Positions 1-9,571 of a DNA stretch of 64,000 nucleotides are shown here, in pieces (within the stretch, counting starts at the first letter, position 1; the number at the start of each line of letters is the position of its first letter). The DNA is from Kordia sp050633145 (lineage in GTDB: Bacteria; Bacteroidota; Bacteroidia; Flavobacteriales; Flavobacteriaceae): the NCBI RefSeq assembly GCF_050633145.1, contig NZ_JBOEFY010000040.1:186001-250000 (forward strand), written 5' to 3'. Under the pieces are notes generated by a model, which was not told where the DNA came from, did not search any database, and saw only the letters and a program-made list of their open reading frames with translations. Both the position numbers and the translations under genes were made by a program.

Positions 1-1678
1 TTTTGTTTTCAAAAACTAATGCTGTAGCATTTGGTGTTTTTTGTACTTGTGTTTTAAATACATCTACAATGGTATTGTTTGTAGCATAGTCTGCTTTTGT
101 GTTATTGAATACCGTTGTTAGTACTTCTTTTTCTTCTTCCGAAACAAAATCTATTTGAGAAATGCACGCTTCAGGTTGTGTTAGTAATGAGTGCATTAAT
201 TGTTTGTAATGCTGCATCATTCTTTCTACGATTTCTTTGTCATAGATGTCTGAGTTGTATTCAAAGTCAAATAAGATGTTTACGCCCATTTCTTCAAAAG
301 TGGCGTTGAGATCAAATTTTGCTCTTGTGTTTCCTACTTCAATAATTCTGTTTAGTTGCTCGTCTGTATAGTTTAACTTTACTTGATTGTCTCCATTGTT
401 TTGAAGCACCAACATTAAATCGAATATGGTTCCTCTTGTAACATCCTTTTTGATTTTTAAATCTTCCACAAGTCTATCAAACGGATACATTTGATGGTTA
501 TATGCTTCTAAGGTGTTTTGCTTGATACGTTGGTAAAATGTATCGAAGCTTTCAGTCGGATCTATTTGATTTCTAAATGCTAAGGTATTTACATAAAACC
601 CTATTTGATCTTGTAATTTTTTGTGCTCTCTTCCTGCAACAGGGCTTCCAATAATAACATCTTTTTGATTGGTATATTTATAGAGTAAGATTTTAAAAAC
701 TGCTAGTAGGCTTATAAATAAGCTCCCGCCATTTTTTTGCGAGTATTCTTTTAATAGTTTACTTGTTTCTTTGTCTATAAATGTACTTAGCAATGTACCA
801 TTATAAGTTTGCACTTTTGGTCGAAGCTTTGTGCTTGGCATATCTAAGACAGGTAATTTTCCTGATAAACTGTCTAACCAATAACTTTTATGTTTTTTGA
901 AAGTTTCTGTTTCTAGTTGTGCCAATTGCCAAGACGCATAGTCTTTGTATTGAATGCTTAACGCTGTATTTGCAGGTTTTGTATCAGTTACAAATGCTTC
1001 ATAGTAGACTAAAATATCTTTTCGTAATATTTCCATCGACCATCCATCACTAATGATGTGATGCATGTTGTAATAGAATACATATTCTTGCTCATGCGTT
1101 TGAATAAGTGTTGCACGTAATAAAGGACCGTTTGCTAAATCGAATTCTTTGAAAGAATCTTCTATAATATAGTTTTCAACAGCTACAACTTTGTTTATTA
1201 CGTTTGTAAAGTCTTTGTATTTGATGTCGAAATGAATGTCGTTTCTGTCTAGTATCCATTGTTTTACATCACCATTTTCATCTTCTCTAAAAACCGTACG
1301 TAATATTTCGTGTCGGTCTATGACTGCATTGACTGCTTTTTTGAAGCTTTCAATGTCGTACGCACCTTTTAATGGTACGCTTGATGGAATGTTGTATACA
1401 GACGATCCGCCATCGTATTGACTTAATACCCAAAGTCTTCGTTGTGCATCTGAGATCGGGTAGCTATTATCTGGAGAAAACGTTGCTGCTTCAATTTTTT
1501 CTTCTGACGCAGTTTCAAAACTATGATTTTCCAGGTATGCTATGATCTCTTGTTTCCTTGCTTTTACCTCCTGTAACGTATCAGGGCTAATATCTCCCTC
1601 AAAAGAAAGTTTTAGTTTCCCTTCTTTTAAGCGGAGATATATACCTTGATCAGAAAGATTTTTTATAAAATCTATCAT
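1..1678 (-). CDS. NRPS-E, partial: docking domain, condensation domain, start of adenylation domain
   Basis: This is the 5' part of a nonribosomal peptide synthetase gene whose 3' end lies beyond base 1. The ATG at 1676-1678 overlaps the TGA of NRPS-D as ATGA, so translation is probably coupled. Residues 1-50 resemble the TubC-type N-terminal docking fold (start MIDFIKNLSDQG). A condensation domain follows, with the opening motif SDAQRRLWVLSQ and an intact HHIISDGWS active site. After it comes the linker and the first residues of an adenylation domain (TPNATALVFENK), where the window ends. The protein should accept the chain from the last T domain of NRPS-D and add at least an eighth amino acid. 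Its substrate code and any thioesterase lie outside the window. Confidence 0.93.
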   Translation of the reverse strand, partial: MIDFIKNLSDQGIYLRLKEGKLKLSFEGDISPDTLQEVKARKQEIIAYLENHSFETASEEKIEAATFSPDNSYPISDAQRRLWVLSQYDGGSSVYNIPSSVPLKGAYDIESFKKAVNAVIDRHEILRTVFREDENGDVKQWILDRNDIHFDIKYKDFTNVINKVVAVENYIIEDSFKEFDLANGPLLRATLIQTHEQEYVFYYNMHHIISDGWSMEILRKDILVYYEAFVTDTKPANTALSIQYKDYASWQLAQLETETFKKHKSYWLDSLSGKLPVLDMPSTKLRPKVQTYNGTLLSTFIDKETSKLLKEYSQKNGGSLFISLLAVFKILLYKYTNQKDVIIGSPVAGREHKKLQDQIGFYVNTLAFRNQIDPTESFDTFYQRIKQNTLEAYNHQMYPFDRLVEDLKIKKDVTRGTIFDLMLVLQNNGDNQVKLNYTDEQLNRIIEVGNTRAKFDLNATFEEMGVNILFDFEYNSDIYDKEIVERMMQHYKQLMHSLLTQPEACISQIDFVSEEEKEVLTTVFNNTKADYATNNTIVDVFKTQVQKTPNATALVFENK

Positions 1679-4600
1679 ATTTCAATTTCGTTTAATTCTG
1701 TGTTTGAAGTAATTGCCTCTTGCTGTTTTTTAGCAATTTCAATTTGTGCAGCTAACTGCTCAATTGTAGGATATACAAATATGTTTTTGATACTTACATC
1801 AAGTTCAAATACAGTACTGATATCGTGGCTCATTTTAATGGCTTTTATACTGTGTCCGCCCAAGTCAAAGAAGTTGTCTTTGATTCCAATTTGTTCGAGT
1901 TGTAGTAAGTTTTGCCATATATTAACTAATTGTTGCTCTGTTTCTGTAGTTGCGGCTACATATTCAGTTCGTATGATATCTACTTCTTGTAATTCTGGTA
2001 AGGCTTTGTAATCTACTTTTCCGTTTGCGTTTAGTGGCATTTCTGTCACTTCTACGTAATGATTTGGAATCATATAGTCTGGAAGTACTTGTTTTAAATC
2101 GTTTCTTAATACTTCTTTGTCTATAGCTTCATTTTGAGGAAGTATGTATGCAACAATCGTTTTGTCTTTGTCTACAGTTTTTACCGTAACGGCAGCTTGC
2201 GCTATAGAAGTTTGTGCTTGTAACACTTGTTCTATTTCTCCAAGTTCAATTCTGTGACCTCTAATTTTTACTTGATTGTCGTTTCTTCCCATGTACAGAA
2301 TGTTTCCGTCTGGAAGCCACATTCCTAAATCGCCTGATTTATAGATTTTTTCACCAGTTTTGTATGGATTTTCAATGAATTTCTCAGCTGTTTTTTCTGC
2401 ATCATTCAAATATCCTTTTGCCAATCCGTCTCCACCTAAGTATATTTCTCCGATAACTCCAATTGGTTGCAATTGTTGTTTTTCGTTTAAGATGTATGCC
2501 GAACTGTTACTTATTGGTTTTCCAATAGGAATGATGTCCGTAACTTCTTTGATGTTATAGGTTAATGAGAACGTTGTGTTTTCTGTTGGACCATATCCGT
2601 TTACTATTTGAAGTGCTGGATATGTACTTCTTAGTTTTTGAATATGTTTTGGAGATAATTTTTCTCCTCCAAGTAATACTGTGTTGAGTCCTTCAAAGAT
2701 TTCAATGTTATCATCTATTAATTGATTTCCCCAACCTGCAGTAAACCACATTACGTTTGCTTCTCTTGTTTGAATTTCATTTTTCAATGCACTGTTTTGC
2801 AATAAGGTATCTTGATCGCATAGAATCAATTCGCCTCCATTTAGTAACATTCCCCAATATTCAAATGTCGTTGCATCGAAAGAAAAAGCTCCTGTAGAGA
2901 TTAGTTTATCAGACGCAGAGAAATCATAGTAGTTTGCCGATTTTACTAAACGAACTACACTTTGATGTGGAATCATCACCGCTTTTGGCGTTCCTGTAGA
3001 ACCTGATGTGTACATAATGTACGCTAAATCATCTGCGGTTGTATTTACAGCTTTTCGCTCTTCACTTTTTGATTCTTCTTCATTGAATGCGCTTAACACT
3101 TCTTGCGTTACTGCTACTTTGAAGTTGCTGTCTTTTTGTGCAAAATCAATTCGCTCTTGCGGATATTCAGGATCTAATGGTAAGTACGTTGCTCCTACTT
3201 TTAGAGTTCCTAAAATAACTACTGGCAAGTTTTCGCTTCTTTCTAATAGTATAGCAACTACATCTCCTTTTTCAATGTTATGAGTTGCTTGTAAGAAGTT
3301 TGCAAATTGATTTGAACGCGCTTCTAACTCTCCATAAGTCAACTGCGTTTCATTGTAAGAAACTGCGATTGCGTTTGGTGTTTTTGTTGCTTGTTTTGTA
3401 AATAACTCATCAATAGTCGCTGTTGATGGATATGCTACTGTTGCATCATTGAATTCATATAGTAATTTCGCTTCTTCTTCTTCTGAAATGAAATTAATAT
3501 CTTCTAATAATTGTGAAGCATCATCACAGAATTGATCTACTATTTTAGCAAAGTGATTTGCTAATTCTTTGATGAGTGTTGCATCATATTTAAACGTATT
3601 GTATTCAAATTTTACACTGAGTCCTGCTCTTTCTGGAACTACAATGATTTCAAAATCGTAGTTACTTTGTTCTGCTACATCCATTGCTTCAATTTCTATT
3701 TGAATTGCAGCAGATTTTGAACTTTCTAATTCTTCTTTGATGGTATCTTGTAAAGGATAGTTTTCAAATACTAGAATGTGATTGATAAAGTTCTCAATTG
3801 ATGTTTGACGTGACAGAATTTCTGAAAGTCCTACATAGTGATGTGAGTTTCCATCCGCAGCAGCTACTTGAAGCTTTTTTAATAGCGTTTCTGGCGTATC
3901 TTCTGCAGTGTATCCAACTCGTACAGGAATGGTATTGATAAAGAGTCCGATCATATTTTCGGCTCCTCTTAAATCAGTTGGTCTTCCTGAAACAATTGTT
4001 CCAAAAATAACATCTTTGGTATTGTTGTATTTTGATAGTAAATAACCCCAAACACCTTGTATGAATGTGTTTTGCGTTATTTCTAATGAGCTACATACTT
4101 GTTTTACTCGTTGGAACGTATCGTTTTTAAGTGTCAGCGTTTCTACAGCTTTTGTAAACGCGCTATCGTCTTGGTTTTGCAATTCGAAAGGAACTTTTGC
4201 GATGTCGCTGTATCCAGCAATGTATGTATCCCAATAGTTTAATGATTTTTCCTTATCTACTTTGTCAAGCCACTTTATATAGTCTGAATATGGTAATGGT
4301 TTTGCTAAGGATACTGCTTCTTCATTGATAACTCCGTTGAGTATTTGATAGAATTCGTTAATTAGCATACTTACACACCATCCATCCATAAGAATGTGGT
4401 GGAAACTCCATATAAATTCATACGTGTTTTCTTTTAGTTGCAACAACGTTAAACGCATTTGCGATGGATTGTCTAAGTTGAATCCTTCTGCTTTGTCTGC
4501 ATTTTTCGCTTGCTTTACAAACGCTTCTATGTTTTTATCGGTTGCTTCTCCATTAAATTCTTCAAATACAACTGTTCCATCTACTGATTTGTGAACGATT

Positions 4601-7600
4601 TGCAATAACGATTCTCCATATTTTTCGGTGAAGCTTGTACGAAGAATTGTGTGTCTTGACACTAATTCTTGGTATGCTTTTACTACTGCTTCAACAGGTA
4701 ATACGTTGGTTTTTAATCGGTATGTTAATTGTTCAAAGTATTGTGATGTAGATGCATCTGCTTTCCAGTGATAGTACATACCTTGTTGCAATGGAGATAA
4801 CTCATATACATCTTCTAATGTGTTTTCTGAATTTAATGTTGATAAGATGTCTCTTGATAATCCTTTGTATGTTACATCTGAAGGCGTTAAATACGTTGTT
4901 TCTTCTTTTGATACTTCATAGATTAGTTTTGAGAGATACATTTTGTAACGCTCCATTAATTCGGCTACTTTCTCATCATCAAGACTTTCTTTTTGGTAGT
5001 CTAACGAAATTTGTAATTGACCAGATCCGATCATTCCGTAAACATTTAATAACGTATCACTTCCGTTTTCATCGGCAATACTTGCACCAATACTTTCAAA
5101 CGCTTGTTGTAGTTTTTTGTCTTCAAACTTTTCTTGCGTTGCTCCAAAATCTCCTAGATAGTTGAATACGATTGATGGTTGAATGTTTGCCGTAAAGTCT
5201 GTTGTTAAGTATTTTAAGATTCCGTATCCAACACCTTTGTTTGGTATTTTACGAAGGTCTTCTTTTACTTGTACAAGTGCATCAGTTTCTTTAGCGCATC
5301 CCGAGACATCGATAACAAAAGGATATACCGAAGTAAACCATCCAAGTGTTCTGTTAATGTCTACATTTTCTATGATGTTTTCTCTACCATGACCTTCCAT
5401 TTTTACGACAGCTTTGTCAAGCCCAAACGTATTTTGTATAGCCAATCCTAAAGAGGTTAGTAATACATCATTGATTTCTGTGTTGTATACATTGTGTACT
5501 TTAGAAAGCAATAATTCTGTAGCGTTTTCATCTAATTGAAAAGAAAGCGTTTTGTTATAGTTTAGTAACTCCGTATTTACTTCTTCGTTTACAGGAATTG
5601 GCGCAATTTCTTGTGCACAAACCGTTTCCCAGTAGCTGCGTTCTTTTTGCATGGTTTCACTCGCTGCATATACTTGCAGTTTTGAACTCCATAACTGGAA
5701 CGAATCTGTTTTTAATGGAAGCTCTGGAGTTTTTTCTTGTGTGAATGCTTCAAAGACTGTTGTAAAGTCTTCAAGTAAAATTCGCCAAGAAACACCATCT
5801 ACCACAAGGTGATGAATGATTAGTGCGATGCGATCTCCATCTGCCATTCTAAAATGTCCAACTCTAAATAATGGTCCATTTTCAAGGTCGATGGTTGCTT
5901 GCATTTCGCCTCCAATACGTTGCATTTCTGCTAAAGCATCTTCAGTATTTGTAAGATCATGGAATTGAACTTCATACGTGTCTGCCGACATTTCGTTGTT
6001 TGTCTGTGTCCACGTTCCATCTGTTTGTTTGTACACCATTCGCAATGCATCATGATGCTCTACAAGCGTTGCAATACATTTTGAAATTACTTCCGTAGTT
6101 ACTGCTGTTTCACTTTTTAATAATACAGTTTGATTGAAGTGATTTACAACTGGAATTGATGGTTCGTTAAAGAAGAAATGTTGAATTGGTGTTAAAGCTA
6201 CTTCTCCAGAAACTACTGACTGATCTACAACTTTTAAGTTTACTTCTAGGTATTTAGCTAAATCTTCCAATACAGGATTTTTTAACATGTGCTCTACTCC
6301 TAGTTTGTATCCTAATTGATTTAAACGAGAACCAATTTGAATTGATTTGATAGAGTCACCTCCAAGGTTGTAGAAGTTGTCTTTGATACTAATTCTGTCT
6401 CTTCCTAATACGTCTCTCCATACCGAAGCTAAAATTTCTTCTTCTTCGTTAGTTGGTGCAATGTATGTTTCTTTGATAACATCATTTTCTGTGATTCCTG
6501 GTAAATCTTCAATGGCTACTTTACCATTTGATGTTAATGGAATGCTATCCATTTCAATGAAATAGTTTGGAAGCATGTAGAATGGAAGTTCTTTGCTAAG
6601 CGCTTCACGTAATTCTGCTTTGTCAACAGCTTCATTTTCATTAGAAGCCACAAAGTATGCTGCAATTACTTTTTCATCGTTATAGTTTAATACCGTTACT
6701 ACTGCTTGTTGAATGTTTGTTTTAGTAAGCATTTTTGCTTCTATTTCACCCAATTCAATTCGGTATCCTTTTATTTTTACTTGGTTGTCAATTCTACCAA
6801 TATAATCGATAGTACCTTCATTTGTCCATTTTGCAATATCACCTGTTCTGTATAATATATCTGTTGTGTTGAAAGGATTTTGCACAAATTTTTCAGCTGT
6901 TAATGCAGGTCTGTTTAAGTACCCTTTTGCCAAACCTTTTCCTCCAATGTACATTTCGCCTTCTACACCTTCGACAACTAAGTTTTTATTTTCGTCTAAG
7001 ATGTATATTTCTGTATTTGCAATTGGTGTTCCGATTAAGATTTTATCGTTTGCATCTTTTATTTCGCTTACTACACATCCTACAGTTGCTTCTGTTGGTC
7101 CATATTCATTGTAGATTTTCATTGTCGGATTTAACGAACGTAAAATTTCTACATGATGATTTTGCATTGCTTCACCACCTACAATTGCCATTTGTACTTT
7201 TGTAGCTGACACATCCATTCCTTTTAATAGGCTAATGTGTGCTGGCGTAAGTTTTATACAAGCTGTATTGCTTTCAAAATATGTTTTTAAGGTTTCAAGT
7301 ACGTTGGCACTTTTTCCAAATATTTGTAATGTACTTCCACTTACTAATGGTAAGAACATACTTGTAATTGTTAAATCGAAAGAGATTGATGTGAAGAATC
7401 CGAAGTCGAAATTCTTTAAATCATCCGTTCTGTAGCACGATTTTGCCCAGTTTAGATAGTTTGTAAATGCACCATTGCTAATCATTACACCTTTAGGTTT
7501 TCCTGTTGAACCTGAAGTGAAAATCATATATGCTAAATCATCTTTTGTAATTTCTGTAGCAAGAGGTGTTGTTTCAAAATCATCCGCAGTAAATTCTAAA

Positions 7601-9567
7601 TCAATGATAAATGTTTCTCCATCATAGTAATCCAATTCAAACGCATAATACGCAGAAGATATAAGTAACTTCATTTGCGTATCGTCTGCAATGTGTGTTT
7701 TGCTTGCTTCTGGTAATGTTGGGTTTATTGGTACATAGGTTGCGCCTACTTTTAAGATTGCCAATACCGAAATCATTAACCATTCGCTGTGATCCATTTG
7801 CAAACCAACAACATCTCCTTTTTCAATGGACATTTTGCTTTGTAAACAGTTTGCCAATTGATTGGATTGTTGGTCTAGTTCTTTATACGTAATTTCTTTT
7901 CCTCTGTGGGCTAACGCAACTGCATTTGGTGTTTTTATTACCTGCTCTTGAAACATTTCTACAAATGTTTCTGGCGCTTCAAAAGCTACTTCAGTATTGT
8001 TAAATTTACGTACTAATGTTTCTTTTTCAGTTGTAGATATGTACGTTAACTCACTGATAGCTTGTGCTGGATTTGCAACTACATTGTTTAGTAATGTTTT
8101 GAAGCTTCTCATAAATTTTTCAATCGTATCCGTATCATATACATCTGAATTGTATACGGTTACCATTGAAAGTACATCTCCAACTTCTTCAAACGTGATT
8201 GAGATATCTAACTTTGCCATACATGCACCTAAATCGGTCACTGCATCCATGTCAATTGCATTGGAAACTGCTTTTTTATCTCTGTCACCAATATTTTGGT
8301 GCGTAATCATCATGTCAAAAACTACATTTCTAGAAGCATCACGCATTACGTTTAAGTCTTTTACAAGTCTGTCAAACGGATACATTTGATGTTTGTATGC
8401 TGTTAAGGTTGTTTCTTTTACAGCATTGAAAAATTCGCCAAACGTAGCACTTTCATCAATTTGATTTCTTAGTGCTAATGTTTGTATGTAGAATCCGATT
8501 TGGTCTTCTAAATCGGCATGATCACGTCCAGCCAACGCTGTTCCTAAAATGATGTCTTTTTGCCCTGTATATTTTTGTAATAATATGTTTAGCGTAGCCA
8601 ATAGTCCAATAAATACACTTCCTTTTTCTTGTTGCGTATACTTTCTAAGTTTTTCAACAACAGACGAGTTAATGTACATACTTGAACTACGTCCGTTAAA
8701 CGTTTTTACAAGTGGGCGCGACTTTGTAGTTGGCAAGTTTAATACTGGTAATTCTCCTGCTAATTTGTTTCTCCAGTACGTTTTATCCTCTTTTAAAGAT
8801 TCGCTTTCTAACTGCGTTAATTGCCAAGCAGCATAGTCTTTGTATTGTATGTTAAGTTCTGGTAAACTTGGAGTTGTATTTGATTTGAATGCTTGGTAAA
8901 ATGCCATTAAGTCTTTTGCCAATACATCCATAGACCAACCATCACTGATGATATGGTGCATATTGTAATATAGAATGGTATGATCGTCTGAAACTTTTAA
9001 TAAGTTCACTCTAAATAACGGACCATTTTCTAAATCGAAAGGTTTGAAAGAGTCTTCTTTTGCAAATGCAAATGCTGCAGCTTGCGCATCTGACTCTGCA
9101 CTGAAATCTTTTTGTGTGATTGTAGATGCAACATTTGCTGTTGGAAGAATCCATTGTTTAATGGTATCATTTTCATCTTTTCTAAATACTGTACGTAAAA
9201 TTTCATGTCTTTCTACAACAGCTCCCAACGCTTTTTCAAAATTTTCAAGATCATCAATACGATCTACATGCTTGTATGTAGGCATGTTGTAAGCTCTTGA
9301 AGCGTCTCCAGTTTGACTAACAATCCATAATCTTTTTTGTGCATCAGATAACTCATAATTTTCAGCTTCAGTTACTGCTACAATTTCATTAGTTTCCGTT
9401 TGAGTGCTATATTTTTTTAAGAATTGAATTAATTCTTGCTTATTTTCTTTTAGTTCTCCTAATAGTTCTTCGCTAATTTCGGCATTATCAAAATGTAATT
9501 CAAGGTCATTTCCTTTTACTAATACATCGATATTAGCCTCTTTAAGTTTGTTTATAAGCTGTAACAT
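1675..9567 (-). CDS. NRPS-D: docking-C-A-T-E-C-A-T, two modules (predicted D-Asn, Val)
   Basis: This is a 2630-residue NRPS. Approximate domains: TubC-like docking 1-52; C 70-500 (HHIISDGWS); A 530-1030 (YMIFTSGSTGKPKG); T with Ser1072 (LGGDSI); epimerization 1100-1530 (HHLVVDGVSW); C 1545-1985 with the opening LSPLQQGMYYHW typical of condensation domains that follow an E domain (HHILMDGWC); A 2010-2500; T with Ser2573 (LGGHSI). By alignment to GrsA from memory, the first A-domain code reads D-L-T-K-I-G-E-V-G, very close to the Asn code. The second reads D-A-F-W-L-G-G-T-F, very close to a Val code. Module 1 should therefore insert D-Asn and module 2 Val. The gene starts 4 nt after the PKS stop and ends in an ATGA overlap with NRPS-E. 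The C-terminus ends in a short acidic/hydrophobic tail (ELNEIEI) that could bind the next docking domain. Confidence 0.95.
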   Translation of the reverse strand: MLQLINKLKEANIDVLVKGNDLELHFDNAEISEELLGELKENKQELIQFLKKYSTQTETNEIVAVTEAENYELSDAQKRLWIVSQTGDASRAYNMPTYKHVDRIDDLENFEKALGAVVERHEILRTVFRKDENDTIKQWILPTANVASTITQKDFSAESDAQAAAFAFAKEDSFKPFDLENGPLFRVNLLKVSDDHTILYYNMHHIISDGWSMDVLAKDLMAFYQAFKSNTTPSLPELNIQYKDYAAWQLTQLESESLKEDKTYWRNKLAGELPVLNLPTTKSRPLVKTFNGRSSSMYINSSVVEKLRKYTQQEKGSVFIGLLATLNILLQKYTGQKDIILGTALAGRDHADLEDQIGFYIQTLALRNQIDESATFGEFFNAVKETTLTAYKHQMYPFDRLVKDLNVMRDASRNVVFDMMITHQNIGDRDKKAVSNAIDMDAVTDLGACMAKLDISITFEEVGDVLSMVTVYNSDVYDTDTIEKFMRSFKTLLNNVVANPAQAISELTYISTTEKETLVRKFNNTEVAFEAPETFVEMFQEQVIKTPNAVALAHRGKEITYKELDQQSNQLANCLQSKMSIEKGDVVGLQMDHSEWLMISVLAILKVGATYVPINPTLPEASKTHIADDTQMKLLISSAYYAFELDYYDGETFIIDLEFTADDFETTPLATEITKDDLAYMIFTSGSTGKPKGVMISNGAFTNYLNWAKSCYRTDDLKNFDFGFFTSISFDLTITSMFLPLVSGSTLQIFGKSANVLETLKTYFESNTACIKLTPAHISLLKGMDVSATKVQMAIVGGEAMQNHHVEILRSLNPTMKIYNEYGPTEATVGCVVSEIKDANDKILIGTPIANTEIYILDENKNLVVEGVEGEMYIGGKGLAKGYLNRPALTAEKFVQNPFNTTDILYRTGDIAKWTNEGTIDYIGRIDNQVKIKGYRIELGEIEAKMLTKTNIQQAVVTVLNYNDEKVIAAYFVASNENEAVDKAELREALSKELPFYMLPNYFIEMDSIPLTSNGKVAIEDLPGITENDVIKETYIAPTNEEEEILASVWRDVLGRDRISIKDNFYNLGGDSIKSIQIGSRLNQLGYKLGVEHMLKNPVLEDLAKYLEVNLKVVDQSVVSGEVALTPIQHFFFNEPSIPVVNHFNQTVLLKSETAVTTEVISKCIATLVEHHDALRMVYKQTDGTWTQTNNEMSADTYEVQFHDLTNTEDALAEMQRIGGEMQATIDLENGPLFRVGHFRMADGDRIALIIHHLVVDGVSWRILLEDFTTVFEAFTQEKTPELPLKTDSFQLWSSKLQVYAASETMQKERSYWETVCAQEIAPIPVNEEVNTELLNYNKTLSFQLDENATELLLSKVHNVYNTEINDVLLTSLGLAIQNTFGLDKAVVKMEGHGRENIIENVDINRTLGWFTSVYPFVIDVSGCAKETDALVQVKEDLRKIPNKGVGYGILKYLTTDFTANIQPSIVFNYLGDFGATQEKFEDKKLQQAFESIGASIADENGSDTLLNVYGMIGSGQLQISLDYQKESLDDEKVAELMERYKMYLSKLIYEVSKEETTYLTPSDVTYKGLSRDILSTLNSENTLEDVYELSPLQQGMYYHWKADASTSQYFEQLTYRLKTNVLPVEAVVKAYQELVSRHTILRTSFTEKYGESLLQIVHKSVDGTVVFEEFNGEATDKNIEAFVKQAKNADKAEGFNLDNPSQMRLTLLQLKENTYEFIWSFHHILMDGWCVSMLINEFYQILNGVINEEAVSLAKPLPYSDYIKWLDKVDKEKSLNYWDTYIAGYSDIAKVPFELQNQDDSAFTKAVETLTLKNDTFQRVKQVCSSLEITQNTFIQGVWGYLLSKYNNTKDVIFGTIVSGRPTDLRGAENMIGLFINTIPVRVGYTAEDTPETLLKKLQVAAADGNSHHYVGLSEILSRQTSIENFINHILVFENYPLQDTIKEELESSKSAAIQIEIEAMDVAEQSNYDFEIIVVPERAGLSVKFEYNTFKYDATLIKELANHFAKIVDQFCDDASQLLEDINFISEEEEAKLLYEFNDATVAYPSTATIDELFTKQATKTPNAIAVSYNETQLTYGELEARSNQFANFLQATHNIEKGDVVAILLERSENLPVVILGTLKVGATYLPLDPEYPQERIDFAQKDSNFKVAVTQEVLSAFNEEESKSEERKAVNTTADDLAYIMYTSGSTGTPKAVMIPHQSVVRLVKSANYYDFSASDKLISTGAFSFDATTFEYWGMLLNGGELILCDQDTLLQNSALKNEIQTREANVMWFTAGWGNQLIDDNIEIFEGLNTVLLGGEKLSPKHIQKLRSTYPALQIVNGYGPTENTTFSLTYNIKEVTDIIPIGKPISNSSAYILNEKQQLQPIGVIGEIYLGGDGLAKGYLNDAEKTAEKFIENPYKTGEKIYKSGDLGMWLPDGNILYMGRNDNQVKIRGHRIELGEIEQVLQAQTSIAQAAVTVKTVDKDKTIVAYILPQNEAIDKEVLRNDLKQVLPDYMIPNHYVEVTEMPLNANGKVDYKALPELQEVDIIRTEYVAATTETEQQLVNIWQNLLQLEQIGIKDNFFDLGGHSIKAIKMSHDISTVFELDVSIKNIFVYPTIEQLAAQIEIAKKQQEAITSNTELNEIEI

Positions 9568-9571
9568 TTTT

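Noticed and set aside
4752..5165. Plus-strand open frames inside the NRPS genes
   Set aside because: They are antisense shadows of long, well-supported coding regions and contain no protein motifs.
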